Source: Omphiscola glabra (Eukaryota; Mollusca; Gastropoda; Lymnaeidae). Taken from it: DNA of 64,000 nucleotides. Location of the stretch: assembly GCA_964017045.1 (NCBI GenBank), contig OZ024806.1, forward strand, positions 6,654,488-6,718,487, in the 5' to 3' direction. The first letter of the stretch is position 1. Every line of letters starts with the position of its first letter. This document shows, one piece after another, positions 11,432 to 21,886 of this stretch. A program made the position numbers and the translations under genes. The notes beneath the pieces are model-generated. The model saw only the letters and a list, made by a program, of their open reading frames with translations, was not told the DNA's origin and ran no database searches.

Positions 11432-11980
11432 GCATACACTGCTATCCGTCAGATCAGCTCCATCCGCCACTACCTCACAGTTAGTGCAACAAAAACTTTA
11501 GTCTGTGCTCTTGTTCTCTCTCGTCTTGACTACTGCAACTCTCTTCTGTCAGGCTCACCAAAACACTTCTTAGAAAGATTACAAAAGGTTCAAAACTCAG
11601 CTGCTAGGCTAGTTTTAAAGGCAAAAAAACGTGATCACGTCACACCACTACTTCATTCACTTCATTGGCTCCCTGTACAAGCACGGATTGATTATAAACT
11701 CTCTGTTCTGTGCCACCACTTTTTCTCGAATTCCTGCCCTTCATATCTAACCGAAATTCTCTCTGTCTATTCACCCCTTCGACAGCTTCGCTCCTCCGCA
11801 GACGGGCGTATTCTTTCTGTCCCTAAGACTCGCACAAAAACATACGGTGAAAGATCCTTCTCTTACTGTGCCCCCAAACAATGGAATTCTCTTCCACTAC
11901 ACATCAGAAATATATCAACCATCACAGCCTTCAAAACTGCACTCAAAACACACCTCTTTAAACTTTACTATCCTGACTGA
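11432..11980 (+). pseudogene. LINE ORF2 C-terminal fragment
   Basis: A 182-codon open frame beginning AYTAIRQISSIRHYL and ending FKLYYPD before TGA at 11978-11980. It corresponds exactly, without indels, to the C-terminal third of the ORF at 32093-34324. It includes the DYCNSLLSG and WLPVQARIDYKL segments that follow the reverse-transcriptase domain in this LINE group. It has no start codon and no catalytic residues (the FADD box lies upstream of the truncation), so it cannot be functional. Its frame has stayed open, which fits a very young insertion rather than selection. Confidence 0.9.
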
Positions 11981-12170
11981 TTCCCCCTCTGAAAGTTAAA
12001 CGATGCTGCGGAGTGCCGTCCATGGCTTCACATGTAAATTGTTATGGAATGGTTGGTTTTTAATTTATATTTTTTAAGTTCATTTTAATTTGCATGTACA
12101 GCGTGGTGAGCCCAGCCCTAGGCTGGGGTACCATGCTATAGAAAACTACCCATAATAATAATAATAATAT
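11432..12170 (+). mobile_element. 5'-truncated CR1/L2-group LINE copy, nearly identical to 33776-34511
   Basis: It begins at gcatacactgctatccgtc and ends in a CCCATAATAATAATAAT-type tail. Read against 33776-34511, I count about six substitutions and one length change in a homopolymer over some 735 bp. It holds the last part of ORF2 and the whole 3' UTR. It inserted right beside the Helitron CTAG end. Confidence 0.92.
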
Positions 12171-12214
12171 ATATTAAGAAGAATTAAGAACGCTGTATTC
12201 AACAGGATCTGCTG

Positions 12215-13100
12215 TATAGAGAGTTCGAAGAAGGGTCAAGAGAGTTGGCAGAAGGGTCAAGAGAGTTCGCATAAGGGTCAAGAGAGTTCGCAGAAGGGTC
12301 AAGAGAGTTCGAAGAAGGGTCAAGAGAGTTGGCAGAAGGGTCAAGAGAGTTGGCAGAAGGGTCAAGAGAGTTCGAAGAAGGGTCAAGAGAGTTCGCAGAA
12401 GGGTCAAAAGAGTTCGCAGAAGGGTCAAGAGAGTTCGCAGAAGGGTCAAGAGAGTTGGCAGAAGGGTCAAGAGAGTTCGAATAAGGGTCAAGAGAGTTGG
12501 CAGAAGGGTCAAGAGAGTTCGCATAAGGGTCAAGAGAGTTGGCAGAAGGGTCAAGAGAGTTCGCATAAGGGTCAAGAGAGTTGGCAGAAGGGTCAAGAGA
12601 GTTGGCAGAAGGGTCAAGAGAGTTGGCAGAAGGGTCAAGAGAGTTGGCAGAAGGGTCAAGAGAGTTCGAATAAGGGTCAAGAGAGTTGGCAGAAGGGTCA
12701 AGAGAGTTCGCATAAGGGTCAAGAGAGTTGGCAGAAGGGTCAAGAGAGTTCGCATAAGGGTCAAGAGAGTTGGCAGAAGGGTCAATAGAGTTGGCAGAAG
12801 GGTCAAGAGAGTTCGAAGAAGGGTCAAGAGAGTTCGAAGAAGGGTCAAGAGAGTTCGAAGAAGGGTCAAGAGAGTTGGCAGAAGGGTCAAGAGAGTTCGC
12901 ATAAGGGTCAAGAGAGTTGGCAGAAGGGTCAAGAGAGTTCGCATAAGGGTCAAGAGAGTTGGCAGAAGGGTCAAGAGAGTTGGCAGAAGGGTCAAGAGAG
13001 TTCGAAGAAGGGTCAAGAGAGTTCGAAGAAGGGTCAAGAGAGTTCGAAGAAGGGTCAAGAGAGTTCGAAGAAGGGTCAAGAGAGTTCGCAGAAAGGTGAA
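12215..13100. repeat. 21-bp minisatellite, about 42 copies
   Basis: Unit gaagggtcaagagagttggca, varying at the last positions (tcgca, tcgaa) and at gaag/taag. A 189-bp (9-unit) higher-order repeat is visible: the rare ttcgaataag unit at 12476 recurs at 12665. The period is a multiple of three, so the minus strand reads SLDPSAN heptads for hundreds of codons without being a gene. Confidence 0.97.
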
Positions 13101-13102
13101 GA

Positions 13103-13430
13103 CTTATTGGACGGCCACGGTGGCGATTAAATGACATTTGCGAATTAAGCGTGCGGGAATGCAACATAGAAATTAACAAATGGGAGTCTATCGCCGAGCA
13201 CCGTTCCAACAAGCGAACATCAGTGTATGAAGGAGTCAAACGGAGGAAAAGATGCGCAAAACGAAGACTTTGCAATAAAAAGAGCATTACGGAAGGCCAT
13301 ATTTAACCAGGAGTCAGGATCCTTCTGCGACAAATGCAGCTGAGACTGCCATTCCAGGATTGGACCTGCAAGCTAGTTGATAAAGTGTCTATAGCTACTC
13401 CATCGTCTCTCGAAGACGGAATGATGTCAT
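13103..13430 (+). pseudogene. LINE ORF2 C-terminal fragment with zinc-finger remnant
   Basis: One frame (13103-13303) reads GRPRWRLNDICELSV, INKWESIAEHRSNKR and SVYEGVKR before a TAA. After a frame change the sequence still matches a cysteine/histidine finger tail. The same blocks, in the same order, are found on the minus strand at 36722-36965, where the finger is intact (CAKC...DCHSRIGLVSH). Known of such elements: many animal LINE ORF2 proteins end with a GRPRLR...W..IA.DR...EGV segment and a CX2C...HSRIGL.SH finger. The 3' ends of both copies share ctactccatcgtct...cgaagacgga. It is truncated and frameshifted. Its left edge touches the 21-bp array. Confidence 0.75.
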
Positions 13431-13490
13431 ACATGTCGACAATATATCTCTAAATACACTATAATTTATATTTGGATTACATTTTAACAA

Positions 13491-13770
13491 TGCAGGGTTG
13501 TGGAGCAGGGTTGTGGAGAAGGGTTGTGGAGCCGGGTTGTAGAGCAGAATTTATTTTCCAATCACCGCTCCGGCTAAAAATATTTTAGCCCCACCACTGC
13601 TCTGGACACATTTCTTTTAGCTCCAGCTCCGCTCTGGACACATTTCTTTTAGCTCCAGCTCCGCTCTGGACACATTTCTTTTAGCTCCAGCTCCGCTCTG
13701 GACACATTTCTTTTAGCTCCAGCTCCACTCTGGACACATTTCTTTTAGCTCCAGCTCCGCTCCCAGCTGC
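13491..13770. repeat. Short 15-bp and 32-bp tandem repeats
   Basis: Four copies of a gggttgtggagca-like 15-mer (13491-13545), then about five 32-bp units with ctctggacacatttctttta followed by gctccagctccg (13600-13770). Confidence 0.9.
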
Positions 13771-13989
13771 AGCAAACTTATGAGTTTATATCGAATATTT
13801 AGATGCACGGATTAATTGATAGATAATCGGTATTAATTCTAGTAGTTCGTTTTGTCGTTGTTTTAATTTGCCCTTTAGGAGGCAAAGTAACGGTGCAATG
13901 GGAGCTAGGTCACGTGATGAAGCAGACGCCCTTACCGAATCTGGGACTGCCCGGTCTCAGCCAGAATCATTAGTCCCTTATCTAGGGGT

Positions 13990-14262
13990 CAGACACTGGC
14001 AGACAACACGAAGGCCAGCCAGTGGGCAGACAGCACGAAGGTAGACCGTGGGCAGACAGCACGAAGGCCAGACAGTGGGCAGACAGCACGAAGGCCAGAC
14101 AATGGGCAGACAGCACGAAGGCCAGACAGTGGGCAGACAGCACGAAGGCCAGACAGTGGGCAGACAGCACGAAGGCCAGACAGTGGGCATACAGCACGAA
14201 AGCCAGACAGTGTGCAGTCAGCACGAAGGCCAGACAGTGTGCAGACAGCACGAAGGCCAGAA
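13990..14262. repeat. 27-bp minisatellite, about 10 copies
   Basis: Unit gggcagacagcacgaaggcc plus agacagt. Open in several frames because of its period. Confidence 0.96.
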
Positions 14263-14379
14263 GTGTATTCGCTAACATGTTGCTTCCTAGCAGACAAGAT
14301 CCCAGGCCGATACTAGGGTCTGGTGACCCAAATGAGAACCAAGCGCGGCCCTATTAACTCGAACTACAATAGGCTACAC

Positions 14380-14425
14380 CAGTGATCGGCTAATCGCGGC
14401 TCGCGAGCCGCATGCGGCTCTTTAG
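14380..14425 (+). mobile_element. hAT-type transposon end (solo)
   Basis: CAGTGATCGGCTAA followed by the palindromic GCGGCTCGCGAGCCGCatgcggctctt resembles the well-known CAGGGGTCGGCAAACTGCGG-type termini of hAT elements. The partner end was not found; the following 100 bp may be the element body. Confidence 0.5.
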
Positions 14426-14603
14426 GGACCTGAGCGTGGCTCGATCAGCTGGCTATAAATCGGTTTTAACTCAGAAATACATGGTTCTTAACAGGTTCCA
14501 GCTCGGAGCATCAAGAAAATTCATCTGCTCCAGGTCCTCTACAGCTCAGAGCTCAAGGACCGTGTTCTTGTGCTCCGCTCCAAATCTCTGCCTAATTGCT
14601 CTA

Positions 14604-14758
14604 TCCCCCACATATACATCATACATCACCCACATACATATCATACACCGCCAACATATACATCATACATCACCCACATATACATCATGCATCACCCACA
14701 TATACATCATACATCTCCCACATATACATCATACATCACCCACATATACATCATACAG
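14604..14758. repeat. 23-bp minisatellite, about 7 copies
   Basis: Unit catatacatcatacatcacc plus cac. Three plus-strand ORFs here are repeat artefacts. Confidence 0.95.
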
Positions 14759-14880
14759 ACTCCGTTCATTGGTTGTTTCAACTTATTCTTCACGTGTCAG
14801 TAAAACATGTCATCACTCATTTGAAAGAAATGGAATCCTACTTCTAATAATAATAATGGTCTTGGATTCTAACAAGCGAG

Positions 14881-15045
14881 GATGAACTGACGCTTGTGGG
14901 TATGTCACGTGGTCCACAAATAGATGAACTGTCATTTGTGTCTATGTCACGTGGTCCACAAATAGATGAACTGTCGTTTGTGGCTATGTCACGTGGTCCA
15001 CAAATAGCTGAACTGTAACTTTTGGCTTTGTCACAATGTTCGGCA
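14881..15045. repeat. 42-bp tandem repeat, 4 copies
   Basis: Units start gatgaactg at 14881, 14923 and 14965, with a degraded gctgaactg at 15007. Each contains tatgtcacgtggtccacaaa. Confidence 0.95.
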
Positions 15046-15244
15046 ATTGTATTTTCTACTATTCTCTGCCCGGTGGCGTTTACTAAATATAATATTCAGT
15101 TACGTCCCCTATATTATAATGTGCGGAATTTTTGCACAAATTTCATTTGTTAATTTGTTTGAATTAGATCACACAAATTGGTTTGGCTTATTTTCCTTTT
15201 TAAAAATGTAAGAAACATTTTCTTCACTTTGTCTACAAGACTTC

Positions 15245-15325
15245 GTTACAAGCACCCGACCTCGTTACACGACAAGCACCCGACCTCGTTACATGACATG
15301 CACCCAACCGTGTTACATGGCAATC
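15245..15325. repeat. About 23-bp tandem repeat, 3-4 copies
   Basis: Units of the type caagcacccgacctcgttac plus acga, degrading to the right. Confidence 0.85.
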
Positions 15326-16666
15326 ACATGAATTCTTCAGCGAATTTCTGTGTGTACCATCAACTTAGTACATGTTGACCCCATTTCTTCAAAAGTACAA
15401 GTAAATGATCATCACCATTGAGGAGATCTGATGCTAATATAAGGTAATATATGTCCCACTTTTTCTATAAATGTTCATTTCAGCTGGGGTTTTTGTTATT
15501 TAAAAAAAAACAAAAAACAAACGGATGAATGTTGGTGAGGATTATTTGCGCGCGGCACACCTACACCATGCAGGCGGCACACTACTGTGCCGCAGCGCAC
15601 ATTTTGGGAAGCACTGCTCTGATGACGGTGTTGGCGTTGTTAACATTTCAATTCAAAGTTGACAAGAAGAACTAAGGACAGTAACTTTGACATCAGACAC
15701 ACACAAAGTCTGTTTAAGTGGTTGGTTGGAGATTTCTATTTTGGCCTTCAATTCAAACCTATTCCTAGACTCCTCTATTTAAAAATTTTTTTTTTACAAA
15801 GATCCTGGGTAATTTTTGTTGTATTGGAGTTTCTTATTGTTTTAGACAAGTGGATTTCTGTTAGAGATTTCCGAGCCTCGTTTCAAATAAGAGTGCTCGA
15901 GATACTTGAATAATGGCGGAGGAGGAAGTTAACTTCCTCAGCTGATGGATCGTGTTCTTTCGAATACACAGACGCCCACTAAAGGGAGGGCAGCATTTAT
16001 GGGTGATTATCTCAAGCGTTGTAGTTTGAAATGTGAGACACTTCCTAAGGTCAGAGGTTACAGAAAACCCCGCCTCTTAAGGTCAGAGGTCATAGATAAA
16101 CACGTCAGAGCATTTTTACCGATCATTTAAAAGGAGGTGGCATGACGATTGAAGATTTTAAGGGAAATATATTCTTAGAAAAAAATAAATTTAATCCGAA
16201 GAAGAACAAAAGACGTTAAAAATAGTTTAGATAAGTCAGTTGCAACGACTAGAAAGAAAACAATGGAGAGAAGTTTATAACAGATCAGATTAATTTTAAA
16301 AGGTATAAATACAATATTCAGTTTAAAAAGATTTGTTTTCTTAAATAAGGATAACCAAAAAAATAAAAAAATTAAAAATGATGAAAATTTGTGAGAGCTT
16401 AGAATTGATTTACATGACAGTTAAAATGGAAACAGCATCCATCTGTAATGACCAGATGTGGCAAAATTAGATCCATTTTTTTGCGGATTAGTGCACACGC
16501 ATCCAAGCACATAATGGCTGCTTACAGGGCGTGGCTTACGTCAGACGTTGGTAATTGTTGTAGGAAAGTTTGATGTTTTAGCTTAGGCTTGTGCTAGGAC
16601 AAAATACATGGAGAGAGATAAGGAGGGATAGAGTCATAAAGAGGGAGAGAGTGAATCAGAGAGGCA
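15326..16666. other. Unique AT-rich DNA with a hAT-like end
   Basis: No gene recognised. At 15548-15621 a gcggcacac..gtgccgcagcgcac block followed by attttgggaagcactgctct resembles a hAT 3' terminus (reverse complement AGAGCAGTGCTTCCCAAAA). The remainder is A-rich unique sequence with short ORFs lacking known domains. Confidence 0.4.
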
Positions 16667-16866
16667 NNNNNNNNNNNNNNNNNNNNNNNNNNNNNNNNNN
16701 NNNNNNNNNNNNNNNNNNNNNNNNNNNNNNNNNNNNNNNNNNNNNNNNNNNNNNNNNNNNNNNNNNNNNNNNNNNNNNNNNNNNNNNNNNNNNNNNNNNN
16801 NNNNNNNNNNNNNNNNNNNNNNNNNNNNNNNNNNNNNNNNNNNNNNNNNNNNNNNNNNNNNNNNNN
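16667..16866. other. Assembly gap (200 N)
   Basis: Exactly 200 unknown bases, a conventional fixed-size gap. The right flank is a GT-rich microsatellite, the likely reason the assembly broke. Confidence 0.99.
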
Positions 16867-16922
16867 GTGTGCGTGGTGAGTGTGTGTGTGGTTGTGTGTG
16901 TGGTTTGTGTGGGTGTTTGTGT
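16867..16922. repeat. (GT)n-rich microsatellite at the gap edge
   Basis: Imperfect gtgtgtgtggt run immediately after the gap. Confidence 0.95.
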
Positions 16923-16984
16923 AAGTACATAAATTCAAATGTTTAACCTTTATGGATAGATACTCTTAGTAATGTCTGACACAT

Positions 16985-17632
16985 GCAGGGTATTTACACC
17001 AGTCTGTGTCAGCCACACACGTTGTGATACTCAGGGTATTTACACCAGTCAGTGTCAGCCACACACGTTGTGATACTCAGGGTATTTACACCAGTCAGTG
17101 TCAGCCACACACGTTGTGAGACTCAGGTTATTTACACCAGTCTGTGTCAGCCACACACGTTGCGAGACTCAGGGTATTTACACCAGTCAGTGTCAGCCAC
17201 ACACGTTGTGATACTCATGGTATTTACACCAGTCTGTGTCAGCCACACACGTTGTGAGACTCAGGGTATTTACACCAGTCAGTGTCAGCCACACACGTTG
17301 TGAGACTCCGGGTATTTACACCAGTCAGTGTCAGCCACACACGTTGTGATACTCAGGGTATTTACATCAGTCTGTGTCAGCCACACATGTTGTGATACTC
17401 AGGGTATTTACACCAGTCAGTATCAGCCACACACGTTGTGAGATTCAGGGTATTTACACCAGTCAGTGTCAGCCACACACGTTGTGAGACTCAGGGTATT
17501 TACACCAGTCAGTGTTAGCCACACACGTTGTGATACTCAGGGTATTTACACCAGTCAGTGTCAGCCACACACGTTGTGATACTCAGGGTATTTACACCAG
17601 TTAGTGTCAGCCACACACGTTGTGAGACTTGA
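16985..17632. repeat. 46-bp minisatellite, about 14 copies
   Basis: Unit gggtatttacaccagtcagt, then gtcagccacacacgttgtga, then tactca. Variants are cagt/ctgt and tact/gact. Confidence 0.98.
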
Positions 17633-17699
17633 CAAAACATATTTAAAAATCCAGTGATTGCAAGTAAAAAAAATAAATACAGCTTTTAAGTAGAGTAGA

Positions 17700-18000
17700 T
17701 GGAGTGAAGAAGGATGTTGTATGTCTGTGTGTTGATATGAAAGCCTACTTTGCCCGTGTGTTGATATGAGTGCAGACATTTTCCTGTGTTGATGTGAAAT
17801 CATACGTTGTCCGTGTCTTAATATGAAAGCAGACTTTGTCCCTTGTTGATATGAAAGCAGACTTTGTCCCTTGTTGATATGAAAGCAGACTTTGCCCCTT
17901 GTTGATATGAAAGCAGACTTTGTCCCTGTGTTAATATGAAAGCAGACTTTGTCTGTATGTTGATATGATTACAGACTTTGTACCTGTCTTCATATGAGTG
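17700..18000. repeat. Degenerate 28-31-bp tandem repeat
   Basis: Units of ttgatatgaaagcagacttt then gtccctgtg. The core four or five are nearly identical at 28 bp, with decayed edges. Confidence 0.9.
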
Positions 18001-18182
18001 GAGAAATTTTGAGCAAGATGTTAAAGAGCTTTTCAGAGTTGAAACATAAATAGGATTACAACATCACCTAAACTTAGACAACAGCATCACCTGTACGTAG
18101 ACCACAACATCATCCTTAATCAAGCTGCAAACAACTACCACATTTGACGCATGTGATATTCAAACAATAGCATAAAAACAAC

Positions 18183-18660
18183 CACATATTGGCAACAAAC
18201 TACATACACGTGTTGTCATCAACTACAACCACATTTGGCAACAAACTTCATACACGTGTTGTCATCAACTACAACCACATTTGGCAACAAACTTCATACA
18301 CGTGTTGTCATCAACTACAACCACATTTGGCAACAAACTTCATACACGTGTTGTCATCAACTACTACCACATTTGGCAACAAACTTCATACACGTGTTGT
18401 CATCAACTACAACCACATTTGGCAACAAACTTCATACACGTGTTGTCATCAACTACAACCACATTTGGCAACAAACTACATACACATATTGTCATCAACT
18501 ACAAGCACATTTGGCAACTAACTACATACATTAGTTGTCATCAACTACTACCACATTTGGCAACAAACTTCATACACGTGTTGTCATCAACTACAACCAC
18601 ATTTGGCAACAAACTTCATACACGTGTTGTCATCAACTACTATCACATTTGGCACCTGCG
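18183..18660. repeat. 46-bp minisatellite, about 10 copies (unrelated to 16985)
   Basis: Unit acatttggcaacaaacttca, then tacacgtgttgtcatcaact, then acaacc. Degenerate copies extend to about 18815. It has the same period as the array 550 bp upstream but no sequence similarity. The three plus-strand ORFs are offset by 46 bp each and are artefacts. Confidence 0.97.
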
Positions 18661-18819
18661 ACATCCCCATAAAAAGGATTTAAAAAATCAACACATTGGC
18701 AACAAACTAATAACTTATCCTGGCACATACAACTACCATATTTGGGAACTGCGCGATAACCCCAAAATGACACCAGTTAAAGTGCATATGTTGACATCTA
18801 CAACTGGTATATGGCATTT

Positions 18820-20530
18820 TCTTGATGTGTCTCCCTGATGGGGCCGTATAATTTATTCATTGCATCGCGACCAAAAAAGAGTTTTCAACAAAACAACATC
18901 GCTGTGTTTCTATGGACTTTAGTATAGCTTCCAACTACGACACGATTCAGTTGACAAGACTCTCTGACTAAATACAGCAACATGTGACCTTTTGACTATG
19001 CTCAATCTTGAAGATGGGACCTCCATTATTCATGACCGGGGTTTTTATCATGGGGGTCACCCAATGAGTTGAGAAGTGACAGATCCGTCTATGTTAACAC
19101 CCCCCCCCCCCCCAAAAAAAAAACAACAAAAAAAAACAACAATTTTTCAAAACCTGAATGTGTGCTCAATAATTGATGTGCATCAGTTTGTAGGGGCGGG
19201 GCTTTGGCTAGCAACAGTTTGTGTCGGCCGGGCTTTGGTTGGTAGCAGATTTTTGGGCGGTGCTTTGGTTGACTGGACGTTCAAGCTATTCATCTAACCC
19301 GTAGTTTAGTTATAGTCTTTTTAAAGACACGGATACAATTCCTATGCGTTTCTGTGGTGCATCTGAAACTTTGGTGCGTCTCCCAACCAAGAGGCAGTGG
19401 GTGTCTTGTCATGACCCTCCTTACAACCCCCCACCCCAACAGAATTTGGTTAACAGCTTTCCACCAAAGTAAGGCAGCTATTCTAGGATTGGAAGGAACC
19501 TTGAGTTTAAAAAAAAAATAGAGATCAAGGAGATAGTGGAACACTCTTATGTAGGAGCTGAAATGAAAGGACAATAGAAAGGGAGGCTTTTCAGCCATTT
19601 TTGGACCTATATTTTCATTTCAAACTTCCACATAAATTGTCCCACTGTCTCATTCACACAGCTTGAATGCAATCCTTCTTTTATTATCCTTTAAAAAGAT
19701 CAATTATCGAAGTGGGACGACAGCAGCCGACTGGCCGTGGGGGGGGGGGGGGGGTTGACGTCGGATTTCTACATAAAGAAATGGCTGCAGCCTTCCCCAG
19801 AACAACATGAACAAGGACGAAAAGGAAGATGTTTACTATCAGAGAAATTTCTCACAGAAATTTGATGTAAAAAAATAACAACACCAGAGCTACTCTTATT
19901 CTCCCACTGACCTTCGACCTACGTACTGTATGAAAATTCCAAATGCAGGAAGACCACCCCGCTATTCCCAAACAACTTTCATACTATGTACACACCCTAT
20001 TCCCAAACAAATTTCATTCCATGAACAACCCCCCCCCCCCCCCACCCCACTAAAAACTTCTAAAATAAAGAAAAAATTGAAAACGCAAAATGTAAAAAAA
20101 GGAAATAAAACAAAATAAAGATTATTATATAATACCCCCCCCCCCCCAAAACCAAACCGACTGAGACCCACTTAGCCAATCCTACAATTGTTCAGATTAG
20201 AATTATTCCAATTTGAGCAGCTCTCCAAAAAGCTCCCACGTATTCCGCGTGCGATCATTGATCCCATTGGACCATTAGTTGCGATTGTTGCTTGACACGA
20301 GATTTCAGCTGAAGGAAATAAGCTTTCCTCAAAATATAGAATATCATAATAATTATAATAATAATGATAAGTGACATCGGCTTGGGGCATGCCGTCATGT
20401 GCTTGTCATGTAACAAAGTTTTACATGTCATTATGTCCCCATGTCAATATGTCATTTGTGGAGGCCTCCGGGTGTCTGGTTATTGTCATGAGGATTTAAA
20501 AAAAAAAAAATAACGTAACTGATTAGTTAG
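18820..20530. other. Unique DNA with homopolymer tracts and a small 31-bp triplication
   Basis: Poly-C/poly-A at about 19101, poly-G at 19740, poly-C at 20030 and 20133. At 19185-19275 three degenerate copies of a ggcggggctttggctagca-like 31-mer. No gene recognised. Confidence 0.55.
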
Positions 20531-20532
20531 AT

Positions 20533-21886
20533 TGATGTTAGTATTACAAGTTAGGGTTACAAGTTAGGGTTACAAGTTAGGGTTACAAGTTAGGGTTACA
20601 AGTTAGGGTTACAAGTTAGGGTTACAAGTTAGGGTTACAAGTTAGGTTACAAGTTAGGGTTACAAGTTAGGGTTACAAGTTAGTGTTACAAGTTAGGGTT
20701 ACAAGTTAGGGTTACAAGTTAGGGTTACAAGTTAGGGTTACAAGTTAGGGTTACAAGTTAGGGTTACAAGTTAGGGTTACAAGTTAGGGTTACAAGTTAG
20801 TGTTACAAGTTAGGGTTACAAGTTAGGGTTACAAGTTAGGGTTACAAGTTAGGGTTACAAGTTAGGGTTACAAGTTAGTGTTACAAGTTAGGGTTACAAG
20901 TTAGGGTTACAAGTTAGGGTTACAAGTTAGGGTTACAAGTTAGGGTTACAAGTTAGTGTTACAAGTTAGGGTTACAAGTTAGGGTTACAAGTTAGGGTTA
21001 CAAGTTAGGGTTACAAGTTAGGGTTACAAGTTAGGGTTACAAGTTAGGGTTACAAGTTAGGGTTACAAGTTAGGGTTACAAGTTAGGGTTACAAGTTAGG
21101 GTTACAAGTTAGGGTTACAAGTTAGTGTTACAAGTTAGGGTTACAAGTTAGGGTTACAAGTTAGGGTTACAAGTTAGGGTTACAAGTTAGGGTTACAAGT
21201 TAGGGTTACAAGTTAGGGTTACAAGTTAGGGTTACAAGTTAGGGTTACAAGTTAGGGTTACAAGTTAGGGTTACAAGTTAGGGTTACAAGTTAGGGTTAC
21301 AAGTTAGGGTTACAAGTTAGTATTACAAGTTAGGGTTACAAGTTAGGGTTACAAGTTAGGGTTACAAGTTAGTGTTACAAGTTAGGGTTACAAGTTAGTG
21401 TTACAAGTTAGGGTTACAAGTTAGTGTTACAAGTTAGGGTTACAAGTTAGGGTTACAAGTTAGGGTTACAAGTTAGTGTTACAAGTTAGGGTTACAAGTT
21501 AGGGTTACAAGTTAGTATTACAAGTTAGGGTTACAAGTTAGGGTTACAAGTTAGGGTTACAAGTTAGTGTTACAAGTTAGGGTTACAAGTTAGTGTTACA
21601 AGTTAGGGTTACAAGTTAGGGTTACAAGTTAGTGTTACAAGTTAGGGTTACAAGTTAGTGTTACAAGTTAGGGTTACAAGTTAGGGTTACAAGTTAGTGT
21701 TACAAGTTAGGGTTACAAGTTAGTGTTACAAGTTAGGGTTACAAGTTAGTGTTACAAGATAGGGTTACAAGTTAGTGTTACAAGTTAGGGTTACAAGTTA
21801 GTGTTACAAGTTAGGGTTACAAGTTAGGGTTACAAGTTAGGGTTACAAGTTAGTGTTACAAGTTAGGGTTACAAGTTAGGGTTACA
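20533..21886. repeat. 13-bp minisatellite built on TTAGGG, about 104 copies
   Basis: Unit TTAGGGTTACAAG, highly homogeneous for 1.35 kb. The commonest variant, TTAGTGTTACAAG, is rare in the left half and nearly alternates with the main unit in the right half (21380-21860), so there is a 26-bp higher-order domain. Each unit contains the animal telomere hexamer plus TTACAAG. Confidence 0.98.

Noticed and set aside
12199..13287. 362-codon minus ORF with SLDPSAN heptads and a non-repetitive N-terminus
   Set aside because: The repeat part is the 21-bp array, and the apparent N-terminus is antisense to a plus-strand LINE ORF2 fragment (13103-13430).
16591..16938. ORFs spanning the N run
   Set aside because: They only exist because the 200-N gap contains no stops.
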